A stretch of DNA of 64,000 nt from Bacteroidota bacterium. GTDB taxonomy: Bacteria > Bacteroidota > Ignavibacteria > Ignavibacteriales > Ignavibacteriaceae. The notes under the pieces are model-generated. The model did not search any database. It was not told the origin of the DNA and saw nothing but the letters and a program-made list of their open reading frames with translations. The stretch covers positions 1 to 64,000 of the forward strand of contig JAKAKL010000142.1 in assembly GCA_021824565.1 (NCBI GenBank), in the 5' to 3' direction. Shown here piece by piece: positions 16,851 through 26,268 of the stretch. The first letter of the stretch is position 1. The number at the start of each line of letters is the position of its first letter. The position numbers and the translations under genes are program-made.

Positions 16851-18011
16851 ATGAAAACAAAATTATTAGCTCTCATTATTCTAATTTTTGAATTGACAGC
16901 ATACTGCCAGACTCTTCCAAAGATAAATTCTACTTTAGATTCCGTACTGACCAACTATTTAAACACTCATCGGCTAAGTCCCGAACAATACATATTGAGC
17001 AAGTTTGATGATCATGATGTAGTTTTTTTAGGAGAGTTTCACAAATTCAAGCAGAACCTTGAATTGCTTCAAAGGCTTATTCCCCTGCTATACAAGAAAG
17101 GTGTGCATATACTTGGTTATGAATTTGCCAGAAGAGAAGATCAGCGCCTAATTGATAGTTTGCTTACATCTCCTAAGTACGATGAAAGACTAGCCAGATT
17201 AATCATATTTAATCAATATGTCCTATGGCCTTTTAAAGAATATGTTGATGTATTCAAAGTAGCTTGGAAACTAAACCGCAGTCTTAAACCTAAGATGAAA
17301 CCGTTCCGTATTTTCGGTCTTAATAATTCTCCCGATTGGAGTTTAATTAAAAAACCAGCCGACTTGGATGATTGGCATGTATTAAGTAAAGTCTGGCGAG
17401 GTTCAACTGAAGCAGATTGGGGAAAACTTATATTAGATAGTGTCGTAGCGAAAGGAGAGAAAGCACTTATATATAGCGGCACGCACCATGCGTTTACTGA
17501 ATACCATCAACCAAGGGTGTCTAACGGCAAGTATGCTGGTCCCGGCGACGTTAGAATGGGAAATGTAGTATTTAATGCAATCGGTAAGCGCGCTATTACA
17601 ATTGCAATTCATTCACCATGGTATAGTTCTAAAGGATATGATTCATCCTTGGTATTCCCTGCCGATGGTTACATCGATGCATATTTTGAAAAGCACAAAG
17701 AATTTGCCCCAATAGGTTTCGATACAAAGGATAGTCCTTTTGGGAAATTGCCGGGAAAATCTAGTTTATATAAATATGGATATAAGAATTTTACTTTGGA
17801 TAAATTCTGCGACGGTTACATTTATCAATGCCCCTTTTCGCAGTACAAACCAGTGACGTTGATTAAAAATTTTATAAACAAAAACAATCTTAAGATAGCA
17901 AGATTACAATCGCCGGATCCTAGTTTAAGAAAAGCTTCTGCAGCAGAATTTCAAAAAGATGCAGGTGAAGATTTAAACTCACAGTTTAAAATGCTTCCTG
18001 AATATAAGTAA
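16851..18011 (+). CDS. Secreted ChaN/EreA-superfamily-like protein
   Basis: 386 residues after an AAAGGAG ribosome site. Signal peptide ends about residue 19 ('ELTAYCQ'). The early motif 'VVFLGEFHKFKQNLELLQ' (about residue 56) resembles the G-E-x-H block of the TIKI/ChaN/erythromycin-esterase superfamily. A second block 'KALIYSGTHHAFTEYHQP' supplies further His residues, consistent with a metal or heme site. No closer family could be recognised, so hydrolase, heme-binding and unknown roles all remain open. It sits 64 bp upstream of the TPR gene on the same strand and may belong to the same unit. Confidence 0.6.
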   Translation: MKTKLLALIILIFELTAYCQTLPKINSTLDSVLTNYLNTHRLSPEQYILSKFDDHDVVFLGEFHKFKQNLELLQRLIPLLYKKGVHILGYEFARREDQRLIDSLLTSPKYDERLARLIIFNQYVLWPFKEYVDVFKVAWKLNRSLKPKMKPFRIFGLNNSPDWSLIKKPADLDDWHVLSKVWRGSTEADWGKLILDSVVAKGEKALIYSGTHHAFTEYHQPRVSNGKYAGPGDVRMGNVVFNAIGKRAITIAIHSPWYSSKGYDSSLVFPADGYIDAYFEKHKEFAPIGFDTKDSPFGKLPGKSSLYKYGYKNFTLDKFCDGYIYQCPFSQYKPVTLIKNFINKNNLKIARLQSPDPSLRKASAAEFQKDAGEDLNSQFKMLPEYK

Positions 18012-18075
18012 AAAGAAAAATAATCAAGAGAAAGTATTACAAACTTTTCCTCTTCTTAAGCATCTTTATAGTTAA

Positions 18076-19362
18076 ATGAAAGAATATTTTATGAGACGTC
18101 TATACCTTTTAGTTTTACTGCCGACTGTTTTATTAACATTCAGAACTTACTGTCAACCCACAGAGGACAAAGGCATAAAGCAAGTTAAAGCAATGATGAT
18201 CGATGGTAAATACCGTCAGGCTATCGATGAACTCAATTCTATCATTAAAAAAGATTCTTCCGACAGCGAAGCGTTATTTTATCTCGGGCTGAATTATGAA
18301 GATATTTCAGATTATTATAAAGCGGCGGTAATTCTTCAAAAGGCTCTTGTAAATAAGCCAGATGATGTCAGCTTATTGTACTCTCTTGGAGATAGTTTTT
18401 TTTCTTCCGGCTTAATAAACCAGGCTGATACTATTTTAACAAAGACTTTCTCATTAGATTCGACAAGCACGCAGACTCAGATTTTGTTAGGAAAGGTTTT
18501 AATCAATGAACAAAACTGGGATAGAGCGGCAGCAATTTATATTAGACTTATTGACAGCGATTCGACCAACAGTTACTTTTATGAGCAAGAAGCAAAATGT
18601 CAATCTGAGCTTGGCAACACAGAAAAGGCAATAAATTTTTATTCCGTGGCAAATCTTCTAAATCCAAAGAATATAAAAACTACGCTTGAGCTTAGCTATC
18701 TGCTTTATCTGCAGAATGAATATAAGGAAGCTATAAAGGTTGTTGATACCAGCTTGAAATATTATCGTTTTAATGCGAGCCTGTATGAACGCAAGGCAGA
18801 TATTTATATGAAGATGGAAGATTATCTTAAAGCTGTTATAAATTATCACGCAGCCCTTGCGTATGGGGATACAAGCGCCGAAAATCTTAAGAACATCGGA
18901 ATTAGTCTTTACTGGAAAGGACAGAAAGAAAATACTTCAAATGATTTTCGTTCAGCGATAAACTTCCTGGAACATTCCGCTGAGGGAAATTCTGAAGATG
19001 CGATTACATATTTCTATCTTGGCGCTTTATACAAAGATTTAAAGAATTATAATAAGTCGCTGGATTATTATCTCCAGGCTTCAAACCTGTTAAAGAATAA
19101 ATTTCTTGCAAATACGTATGTTCAAATCGGCGCGGTATGTCAGCTTGAAGCCAAATACAAAGACGCACTGGCTTATTACGAGGATGCATTTCGGGAAAAT
19201 CCTTCTGATAAAATTGATTTGTTTTACATCGGAAGCTCTTACGATAAGTTGAACGACAAATCGCTGGCTTTGAACTATTTCAAAAAATTTATTAAAGAAT
19301 CTCCTGACGCAGATAAGAAACTGCTTGATTATGCGAACGACAGGATTAAAGCATTGCGATGA
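18076..19362 (+). CDS. Exported TPR-repeat protein
   Basis: 428 residues; an internal ATG at 18091 gives the same signal peptide with a cleaner N terminus (MRRLYLLVLLPTVLLTFRTYC). After the leader the protein is almost entirely tetratricopeptide repeats of about 34 residues, e.g. 'SEALFYLGLNYEDISDYYKA', 'VSLLYSLGDSFFSSGLINQA', 'DAITYFYLGALYKDLKNYNK' and 'LANTYVQIGAVCQLEAKYKD', about ten units. TPRs form helical scaffolds for protein binding. The stop overlaps the ECF sigma start (ATGA), so translation is probably coupled. As a periplasmic scaffold it may serve the receptor encoded downstream; this is inference. Confidence 0.85.
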   Translation: MKEYFMRRLYLLVLLPTVLLTFRTYCQPTEDKGIKQVKAMMIDGKYRQAIDELNSIIKKDSSDSEALFYLGLNYEDISDYYKAAVILQKALVNKPDDVSLLYSLGDSFFSSGLINQADTILTKTFSLDSTSTQTQILLGKVLINEQNWDRAAAIYIRLIDSDSTNSYFYEQEAKCQSELGNTEKAINFYSVANLLNPKNIKTTLELSYLLYLQNEYKEAIKVVDTSLKYYRFNASLYERKADIYMKMEDYLKAVINYHAALAYGDTSAENLKNIGISLYWKGQKENTSNDFRSAINFLEHSAEGNSEDAITYFYLGALYKDLKNYNKSLDYYLQASNLLKNKFLANTYVQIGAVCQLEAKYKDALAYYEDAFRENPSDKIDLFYIGSSYDKLNDKSLALNYFKKFIKESPDADKKLLDYANDRIKALR

Positions 19363-19871
19363 ATAAAACGATTACAATCATCGATTTTACTTTGATCTAT
19401 AATCTTTACAAGAAGCCGTTATACAATTATGTGTGGAAGATGCTGAGCGATAAATCTATTACCGAAGATATTGTACAGAATGTATTCCTGAAGTTCTACG
19501 AAAACTTTGCCGTCATAAAGCAAAGCAGCAAGCCTTCTGCATGGCTTTTTACAACTGCGAGAAATGAGGTCTACGGTTTCCTAAGGAAGAAAAAGATAAG
19601 GAACGAAAATTTAATTGACGATGAAATAGATTTTAGTTCTTCCGAAAGTATAAATGATGAACTTGAGGAAACTGAGATTAAAGAATTAATCGAAAAAGAA
19701 ATAGAAGGCATGAACGAAGAAACAAAAGAAATATTTGTACTTCGGCATTATTCGGAACTGAGCTATAAAGAGATTTCAAATATACTCGGACTTGATGAAA
19801 GCATAGTTAAAGGAAGATTATTTAGAGCAAGACAAGCAATGGTTGACAAGATTTCAAAATTAGTGAGGTAG
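19359..19871 (+). CDS. ECF-type sigma factor
   Basis: 170 residues. Region 2 ('LYKKPLYNYVWKMLSDKSIT', 'EDIVQNVFLKFYE') and region 4 ('ETKEIFVLRHYSELSYKEIS', 'LGLDESIVKGRLFRARQAM') with a helix-turn-helix are clear, joined by an acidic linker as in group IV sigma factors. It overlaps the TPR gene by 4 nt and lies 3 nt before the anti-sigma gene. It most likely transcribes this cassette under control of the next gene product. Confidence 0.92.
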   Translation: MNKTITIIDFTLIYNLYKKPLYNYVWKMLSDKSITEDIVQNVFLKFYENFAVIKQSSKPSAWLFTTARNEVYGFLRKKKIRNENLIDDEIDFSSSESINDELEETEIKELIEKEIEGMNEETKEIFVLRHYSELSYKEISNILGLDESIVKGRLFRARQAMVDKISKLVR

Positions 19872-19874
19872 AAA

Positions 19875-20336
19875 ATGAACTGCGATAAGAACAAAGAGAT
19901 AATACAGCTTTATTCGGACGGTGAGCTTGATAAAAACAAAGAGGCAATACTTTTCTCGCATTTGTCTGAATGTGAAGGATGCCGGTTATTCTTCAGAACG
20001 TTAAACACAGTAAGCACGGGAATTCAGAAAGAAGAATTCCCGCATGAACTCGAAACGAGGATATTCGATTCGATCTCTTCAAAAGAACTGAAGAAAGGAA
20101 GCATGCTGGTTAGAAATATATTTGTCCGCGCAGTTTCATTTGCGGCGGCGCTGTTCCTTTTAGCCGCGAGTATTTTCCTTTATATGCAGACAAATGATTA
20201 TAAAACGGAAATGACAAACATGGACAGGCAGATTCAGACTCAAGCGCAGACAATCGAGCTTCTATATAATACTCTGCCCCCTACTGTTGTGCATGCAAAT
20301 TATGAAAACGAAGTAATAGTTAGAGCAAAAATGTAA
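19875..20336 (+). CDS. Membrane anti-sigma factor with zinc finger
   Basis: 153 residues after a GAGGTAG ribosome site. The N-terminal 'LFSHLSECEGCRLFF' carries the H-x3-C-x2-C zinc-binding anti-sigma (zf-HC2) motif, near residues 36-43. One TM helix at about 76-98 is followed by a short periplasmic tail with coiled-coil propensity ('NMDRQIQTQAQTIELLYN'). It should hold the upstream ECF sigma at the membrane until a signal arrives. Its periplasmic part is short, so the sensing partner may be another product of the operon. Confidence 0.88.
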   Translation: MNCDKNKEIIQLYSDGELDKNKEAILFSHLSECEGCRLFFRTLNTVSTGIQKEEFPHELETRIFDSISSKELKKGSMLVRNIFVRAVSFAAALFLLAASIFLYMQTNDYKTEMTNMDRQIQTQAQTIELLYNTLPPTVVHANYENEVIVRAKM

Positions 20337-20346
20337 GGTGAAAAAT

Positions 20347-21183
20347 ATGAAAGCATTTAAAATAATTTTTGTAATCACTCTCGCCGGAATTTTATTTTCC
20401 GGCTGCAAAGAAAAACATAAAATTGAAATAGTTCCGAACCTGGATGCAATTTATTTACCTATTGACAAGGTTGACGTACCTCCAAAAGAATTAAATGGGC
20501 TCGATACATTATATAAAAATGATATAACTAATATTATTAAATCATATTCAATTGCAAATCCGAAATATCCTGTCGAATATAAAATTGATTTAAGATTATA
20601 TATAAATGAAAATGGCACTATACAAATGATTAAGAATATCGGAAGTGAAATTAGATATACAAATTCATCAGAGCAGATTGATTATGGCACTATGAACAAA
20701 ATATTAGTGGCACTGTCTGACGGTATGGAAAATTGGAAATTACAACCGGCACTTAAAAACGGTAAACCTGTTAAGTCACGTACAGACTTTAATGTTAGAA
20801 TGATAGACAGTGCTGACGGCAAGTACTATGTTAAAGTTGGGGCATTATTCAATAATACTATGGTTTTAGATCATTTTCTCCCAGTAGATAAAGAACCTCA
20901 AGTAAAAATGGGATGGATGCCTAATTATCCTGAAACAGCAAAACGAAACGGTATTGAGGGAACAGCATTTGTAAAAATTTTAGTTGGCGCAGATGGAATA
21001 CCTGAAAAAGCCATTGTTATAAAAAGTGATAATGAGATTTTTAATCAGACTTCAATCGATGCAGCTATGCATTTTATATTTAGTCCAGCTGTAAAAGATA
21101 ACGATCCGCTTGCTGTTTGGGTAGTAATTCCGTTCAAATACAAATTGAGTGACAGTGAAGGTAAACAAATGCCGCATAAATAA
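20347..21183 (+). CDS. Lipoprotein with TonB C-terminal-like domain
   Basis: 278 residues from ATG 20347, placed by AAGGTG at 20335; a GTG at 20338 is also in frame. The leader ends in 'LAGILFSGC' then KEK, a lipobox, so the protein is predicted to be lipidated rather than TM-anchored. The C-terminal about 90 residues match the TonB_C fold: 'NYPETAKRNGIEGTAFVKIL', 'GADGIPEKAIVIKSDN', 'FNQTSIDAAMHFIFSPA', 'VVIPFKYKL'. A second weaker copy of the same pattern ('YKIDLRLYINENGTIQMIKN', 'NWKLQPALKNGKPVKSRTDF') lies in the N-terminal half. There is no Pro-rich spacer or ExbB/D contact helix, so it is unlikely to energise a receptor like classical TonB. It may instead bind the neighbouring barrel. 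Confidence 0.8.
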   Translation: MKAFKIIFVITLAGILFSGCKEKHKIEIVPNLDAIYLPIDKVDVPPKELNGLDTLYKNDITNIIKSYSIANPKYPVEYKIDLRLYINENGTIQMIKNIGSEIRYTNSSEQIDYGTMNKILVALSDGMENWKLQPALKNGKPVKSRTDFNVRMIDSADGKYYVKVGALFNNTMVLDHFLPVDKEPQVKMGWMPNYPETAKRNGIEGTAFVKILVGADGIPEKAIVIKSDNEIFNQTSIDAAMHFIFSPAVKDNDPLAVWVVIPFKYKLSDSEGKQMPHK

Positions 21184-21308
21184 TTTTCTAAGATAAAATC
21201 TAAAAAATAATTCTTAATGGGCAGGTTCATTAAAATTGCTTGATAGAAATTTATAAGATATTTTGTAAGTGATATTTTTCAATACATCTTCAAAGGAAGG
21301 GCGAAGGG

Positions 21309-23741
21309 ATGAAAAATCTAGCAGTAATTATTTTAGGTTTGGTGTTTATATCAATCCAGAATTTTGCACAAGTAAAAAACTACAGTGTAAGCGGCATGGT
21401 TGCAGACTCTGTTTTAGGAACGGGACTTGCCAACGCTAATGTGACAATCATTTCAAGAACTGACGGGAGAACACTTACCGGCTCTACTACAAACGCGAAA
21501 GGATATTTTACAATTGATAAAATCCCGGAGAAAGTTATCCGCGCAAAGTTCTCAATGCTCGGCTATCAAACAAAAGTTATTGATTCATTGTCTCTTGAAA
21601 ATACTTCAAGGATAGGTTTGATAAAGCTTCGCGCAACAAACATCTTAATGCCGGAGGTAGTTGTAAAGACAATAAAGCCGATGATCGAGTTCAAGGTGGA
21701 TAAACAGGTAATAAATATGGATCAAGTTCCGGGAAGCAGCGGCTCTTTAACAGATGCATTGAAAAATACAGGTCTTGTCGACGTTGATCCGCAGTCAAAC
21801 TCAATCTCAGTAAGAGGACAAGCAGTTAGATTAGAAATGGATGGGCATCCTTATGAAATGCCTGATAATATGCTTTCACAGCTTCCGGCATCTATGATCG
21901 ACCAGGTCGAGGTAATTCTATCGCCCGGCGCAAGGGAAAGCGCTGAGGGCGGCACCTATATTCTAAATATTATTACCAAGAAAAATACATTCGATAATTT
22001 CAGCGGCTCGATCAGTCTTAATACATCTTCAAACAATAGAAATAACGGCGGACTTAATTTTAACTACAAGGTTAATAAGCTGAATGTTTTCGCTTCGAGC
22101 TTCGGATATTTCGGCAATTTCAGCAACAACGCAGCTTCGCAGCAAAATAATTATAACAGCACTAGCTTTCATTATCTAAATTCAAATTCCAACAGCAGCG
22201 GAAACGGCTTCTTTGGAAATATGAAATTAGGTTTTGATTATGATTTTGATGCGAACAACTCTTTTACTTTTTACGGTTCTTATAATAAAAATAAATATGA
22301 CTTTAACAGTACAAGCAGCAGCCTTGTTGAAAATTATCTTACTGCACCAGAGTACAGCTATGGCAACAACAATACATCTGAATATAATTGGAATGACTTT
22401 ACCCTTTACGCTTTTTACAAAAAGAAGTTTGATAAGTCGCCCCGGCAATCGGCGCTTCCGGCAAGTGAGCTGACAATCGACGCATATTTTTCCAATATTA
22501 ATAGTCCTACATCGACAAATCTCAATACCGTTTACAGCTATCAAACGGGCGAACCGCAATTGCACAACAGCGGTACGATGGGAAACGCAAATACTTTTAT
22601 CTTTAAAGCCGAATATGTTCACCCGGCAGATATTGGAAGATTTGAAACAGGTTACAATTTAACCTATCGTTATAGAGAGAATGAAAATAACGCGCTGGAT
22701 TTTTCATACCTAACTAACCGCTGGGCTGACAGTCTGAAGCTAAGCAATGTTTTTAATTACAGAGAGACCATTCATGCGGGCTACATTACTTATTCAAAGG
22801 ATCTAGGAAAGTTCGGAGTAAAAACAGGCTTAAGGATGGAAGATCTTAACGCCGTGGGAAATCAAATTACGTCTGACGAAAGCTTTAGCCATAATTTTCT
22901 AAACTTTTTTCCTAATATGAATCTTTCATACAAACTAAGCGAGTTGTTCCAGCTAACTTTTAATGCGTTTAGAAGAGTAAGGTATCCGGAACTATATTAT
23001 ATAAATCCATATAAAAATTATAATGGTCCCAACAGCTATTCTTCAGGGAACCCGGATATTCATCCTTATTATACAAATTCGTATGCGATTGGTTTGTCGC
23101 AATATATTAATGTTTATTATAATACTTCAGCGGGATTATACCAGTATGTTACCGCAAATCTGCAGGACAGCATATCCTACAGCAGCCCGATAAACTTAAG
23201 CTCAAATAAAGTCTACGGCGTAGATTTAACTTTTCCATATTACAACAGCCCGATGGCTTTGTTTCATCTGCCGGATTTTATCACAATGTTCAATTTTCGT
23301 TTTACTTACAGATACAGCAAGACTACCGGCAGTTATCTGAATGAAGATTTATCTGATTGGGGATACTCAAAATCATTAAATGCTTCAGTCGGTCTGAAAC
23401 TCTGGTATGATATAGAGGCAAGTATGTATTTGTATTTCACGCCTAAAACAGAAAGCAAAAGATACATAAGCAATCAAACTTCTTATTTTTCAGTTTTCTT
23501 TAGTAAGTCGTTCTTAAATAAAAATCTGAAAATAAATTTATACATAACCGACATTCTTAACAGCAATAAATATAACCGGCAGGTATTCGGTACCGATTAT
23601 TATATGCAGAGCAACTATACTATTTTAAACAGCCGGAGCATTTCTATAGGCTTCACCTATATGCTGAACAATTATAAAGAAAGACATGATAGAAATGTAG
23701 ACGATGGCAGAGACGCGAGCGGAGAATCGGTAAGTCATTAA
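21309..23741 (+). CDS. TonB-dependent-receptor-like outer-membrane barrel
   Basis: 810 residues after a strong AAGGAAGGGCGAAGGG ribosome region. Signal peptide to about residue 20 (NFAQ). A carboxypeptidase-regulatory-like beta domain follows (25-110, 'VSGMVADSVLGTGLANANVT', 'GYFTIDKIPEKVIRAKFSML'). Then comes a plug domain ('LKNTGLVDVDPQSNSISVRG', 'ASMIDQVEVILSPGARES', 'GGTYILNIITKK'). The rest is a large beta-barrel with alternating aromatic strands, of the OMP_b-brl_3 kind common in Bacteroidota. It ends the sigma/anti-sigma cassette 125 bp after the TonB_C lipoprotein. The ligand is unknown. The C terminus (HDRNVDDGRDASGESVSH) extends beyond the last strand, which is unusual. Confidence 0.88.
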   Translation: MKNLAVIILGLVFISIQNFAQVKNYSVSGMVADSVLGTGLANANVTIISRTDGRTLTGSTTNAKGYFTIDKIPEKVIRAKFSMLGYQTKVIDSLSLENTSRIGLIKLRATNILMPEVVVKTIKPMIEFKVDKQVINMDQVPGSSGSLTDALKNTGLVDVDPQSNSISVRGQAVRLEMDGHPYEMPDNMLSQLPASMIDQVEVILSPGARESAEGGTYILNIITKKNTFDNFSGSISLNTSSNNRNNGGLNFNYKVNKLNVFASSFGYFGNFSNNAASQQNNYNSTSFHYLNSNSNSSGNGFFGNMKLGFDYDFDANNSFTFYGSYNKNKYDFNSTSSSLVENYLTAPEYSYGNNNTSEYNWNDFTLYAFYKKKFDKSPRQSALPASELTIDAYFSNINSPTSTNLNTVYSYQTGEPQLHNSGTMGNANTFIFKAEYVHPADIGRFETGYNLTYRYRENENNALDFSYLTNRWADSLKLSNVFNYRETIHAGYITYSKDLGKFGVKTGLRMEDLNAVGNQITSDESFSHNFLNFFPNMNLSYKLSELFQLTFNAFRRVRYPELYYINPYKNYNGPNSYSSGNPDIHPYYTNSYAIGLSQYINVYYNTSAGLYQYVTANLQDSISYSSPINLSSNKVYGVDLTFPYYNSPMALFHLPDFITMFNFRFTYRYSKTTGSYLNEDLSDWGYSKSLNASVGLKLWYDIEASMYLYFTPKTESKRYISNQTSYFSVFFSKSFLNKNLKINLYITDILNSNKYNRQVFGTDYYMQSNYTILNSRSISIGFTYMLNNYKERHDRNVDDGRDASGESVSH

Positions 23742-24065
23742 TGAATATATTTTGCTGAAATATTTAATAACTGAAATTACGCAAAGAGGTCGTAGGTGTA
23801 ATTACATTTAATAAGATATGGTTTATAGGTGCATAAGTGTTACTAACGTTATAACAAAAAATAAAGTTCATTCCCAAATTAAATCCTTATAGTATGACAA
23901 ACCTTAGTAACAGACAAAATACCAGGTGAAATTAACCTTATTACCTTATCCCAAATTTGCATAAACATTTTTTTAGACCCAATATCAATTTTGCGTAACT
24001 TCTGTTATGAGCAAACTTGGTTCATTACATGGATAAATAATTACATATATAGATAGGAAACCTTA
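23742..24065. other. Intergenic region, nothing recognised
   Basis: 324 bp of AT-rich sequence between the receptor gene and the next unit; no clear hairpin terminator, tRNA or ORF. Confidence 0.5.
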
Positions 24066-24611
24066 ATGAATGCTTTTAAAACAAATATAGTAAAATCAAT
24101 AAAACTTGATAGAACAACTCCTTCATTTATTTTATTTGCAGTAGTATATATAATTGCTACTCTCTTTGTTTTTACTCCGGGTGTTTTCGGCTTTGATAGA
24201 AATTCTGAGCCTCTCTGGATAAAAGTATTTTCTTTAATCGTATATCTTCTTGGTCTATTCCTGATGATGCGCAAAAGTTTTTATAAACCAAATGTTGCCG
24301 GGGAAATTATTATTGATTCTAGTTCTATCAATATTGTATATAATAAAAATCACGATATTATCCCGATCAAAGAAGTAAAAAAAGTAAGCATAGATTATTA
24401 CGGCACTCCGAATTTCTTGACCACATTCTTTGGGAATAATAATTTTATTTTGATCGGGTTCAACGATTCAAAAAAAGATTTAGAATATGAAATAATAATA
24501 AAATCAAAATCAGAAAAGAATAATTTAAAAGAGATTTTGCAGTCAATAGAAAATCAAGGAATAGAAGTCGATATAAATATAATAGGCATGCCATTATTTA
24601 AGAGATTTTAG
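24066..24611 (+). CDS. Membrane protein of unknown function, PH-like C-terminal region
   Basis: 181 residues with an AGGAAA ribosome site. Two TM helices (about 19-41 and 52-70) are followed by a cytoplasmic beta-rich region of about 105 residues ('GEIIIDSSSINIVYNKNHDI', 'FILIGFNDSKKDLEYEIIIK'). Its layout resembles bacterial pleckstrin-homology-like domains in small two-TM proteins. I do not recognise a named family. It opens a run of small plus-strand accessory genes without clear partners. Confidence 0.6.
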   Translation: MNAFKTNIVKSIKLDRTTPSFILFAVVYIIATLFVFTPGVFGFDRNSEPLWIKVFSLIVYLLGLFLMMRKSFYKPNVAGEIIIDSSSINIVYNKNHDIIPIKEVKKVSIDYYGTPNFLTTFFGNNNFILIGFNDSKKDLEYEIIIKSKSEKNNLKEILQSIENQGIEVDINIIGMPLFKRF

Positions 24612-24729
24612 TTATGAAAAAGATAGCACCTCTTAATTGGATCATTGATAAGCGTAAAATATAATTTTCAACTCCGGACTAAAAAAAGTATTTTATAATA
24701 AATAATTTCAAATATCAGCGGAGCACTAA

Positions 24730-25206
24730 GTGGAACAAACAAAATTTACCGCGGAGAAGATCTCAAGGACTGCGGAAATTATTTTGAATGGAAATATTGA
24801 AAAAGTCTTCCCTCTTTTTGGCGCATTTGAAGAAAGGAAGTGGGCGGAAGGCTGGGATCCTGTCCTTATATTTCCTTCTAAAGAAATAATTGAAGAGGGA
24901 ACATCATTTAAAACCCAAGGTCATGAGAACATTGAAGAGGAATACTTCTGGATAATAACAAAGTTTGATCCGCAAGAATATCTTATTCAATATTTAGTAA
25001 GTGCGGAAAATCGGTACTGGACAATAACCATAAAGTGCGAACCTTCAGGCGATAACCAAGCATTAAGTACTATTACGTATTCTTACTACGGATTAAACGA
25101 ACATGGCAAAATGCTTAATGAACATTCATTAAACAGTATGTTCCGGCACAACCTAAAAGACTGGGAAGAAGGAATAAACAATTATCTTGGAAATTTAAAT
25201 TTATAA
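24730..25206 (+). CDS. SRPBCC (START-like) domain protein
   Basis: 158 residues from GTG 24730 (GCGGAG upstream). The order 'ISRTAEIILNGNIEKVFPLF', 'WAEGWDPVLIFPSK', 'GTSFKTQ', 'EEYFWIITKFDPQEYLIQYL', 'YWTITIKCEP', then a long C-terminal helix is the helix-grip fold of SRPBCC proteins, which bind hydrophobic ligands. No catalytic residues can be assigned. It precedes a cupin gene by 74 bp. Confidence 0.7.
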   Translation: MEQTKFTAEKISRTAEIILNGNIEKVFPLFGAFEERKWAEGWDPVLIFPSKEIIEEGTSFKTQGHENIEEEYFWIITKFDPQEYLIQYLVSAENRYWTITIKCEPSGDNQALSTITYSYYGLNEHGKMLNEHSLNSMFRHNLKDWEEGINNYLGNLNL

Positions 25207-25280
25207 ATAATATTTTTATTACTATTTTGGAGAACTTATAATTAGATGCATACTTACTTACCACAATTTGAGTCATTAAT

Positions 25281-25640
25281 ATGGACAAAGTAAATATTGA
25301 GCAGAAGCTGTCACTATTTTCAGACCATTGGTCGCCAAAAATTGTCGGCGAGCTTAACGGGCAGCAAGTGAAGCTGGTTAAGCTGAAGGGAGAATTTGTC
25401 TGGCACAAACACGATAACGAAGACGAATTATTTTTTGTTATCAAAGGCTCACTCAAAATGGAATTTAGAGATAGGACGGAAATAATAAAAGAAGATGAGT
25501 TTATCATAGTTCCGCACGGAGTTGAACATAAGCCGTCGGCGGATGAAGAAGTTTCCATTATGCTGTTTGAACCGGCAGCAACATTAAATACCGGGAATAT
25601 TATAAATGAGTTTACAAAGGATGTACTTGATAGAATATAG
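25281..25640 (+). CDS. Small cupin-domain protein
   Basis: 119 residues, single cupin beta-barrel. Motif 1 is 'FVWHKHDNEDELFFVIKG' with metal ligands H42, H44 and E49; motif 2 is 'IIVPHGVEHKP' with H83. The full 3-His/1-Glu set is present, so it can bind a divalent metal. Small cupins range from isomerases to dioxygenases and sensors, so the activity cannot be assigned. Its closest-looking relatives are 'cupin_2' proteins of unknown role. Confidence 0.85.
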   Translation: MDKVNIEQKLSLFSDHWSPKIVGELNGQQVKLVKLKGEFVWHKHDNEDELFFVIKGSLKMEFRDRTEIIKEDEFIIVPHGVEHKPSADEEVSIMLFEPAATLNTGNIINEFTKDVLDRI

Positions 25641-25764
25641 AAAACTATACTGACGGAATTATGAACTTACAGGCATCGACATATTCCGGCAAGCTTTTAT
25701 CAATAACGGTTGTCCATATTGAATTAGATGAAGACACATAACAATTAAAATCAATGGCAATAAA

Positions 25765-26181
25765 ATGAAAAAGTTGATAATTATTTCTGCAATTATTATC
25801 GGCATCTTCTTTCCTTCTCCTTCCTATCTTCTTGGCTTCTTATTCCCTTCTTATTCCTATTCTACAAAACTAATTTTAATTATGCTTATTGTATCATTAG
25901 GATTGGGGCTAATTTTCCCGGACATGATGAATGCAAATTCACTCAGCACGATGGATGATAAAGAAAAAGTTAGCTTTAAAAGCAGGATTTCGATTTTGAA
26001 AAATAACAGCATCTCCTTATGGGTAGGAGTTTTTGTTTTCTTCGCGGCACTGACGAGCATTCTAAAAAGCTTAGTAATAAGATCAGAAATTAATCAAATA
26101 GGAATTGTAATTCTATTTTTCAGTTTTGGTATATTTATACGGATCATTCATATTCATTTGCCGGAAAAATCATTAGATTAA
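25765..26181 (+). CDS. Small membrane protein of unknown function
   Basis: 138 residues with about four hydrophobic segments (3-28, 34-52, 83-105, 112-132) and a polar loop (57-80). No motif was recognised. It lies between a cupin and a methyltransferase gene, with gaps above 75 bp on both sides, so probably not tightly co-transcribed. Confidence 0.55.
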   Translation: MKKLIIISAIIIGIFFPSPSYLLGFLFPSYSYSTKLILIMLIVSLGLGLIFPDMMNANSLSTMDDKEKVSFKSRISILKNNSISLWVGVFVFFAALTSILKSLVIRSEINQIGIVILFFSFGIFIRIIHIHLPEKSLD

Positions 26182-26268
26182 TAGCCTTGAAGATTGAGCA
26201 AAGATTTTAGAAATTTAATAAGCTAACTGCTTATAAAGCACTAAAAATATTATTAATTGAGAATTAAT

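Noticed and set aside
25661-25741. 26-codon ORF between cupin and membrane protein genes
   Set aside because: Too short, no ribosome site, no recognisable similarity.
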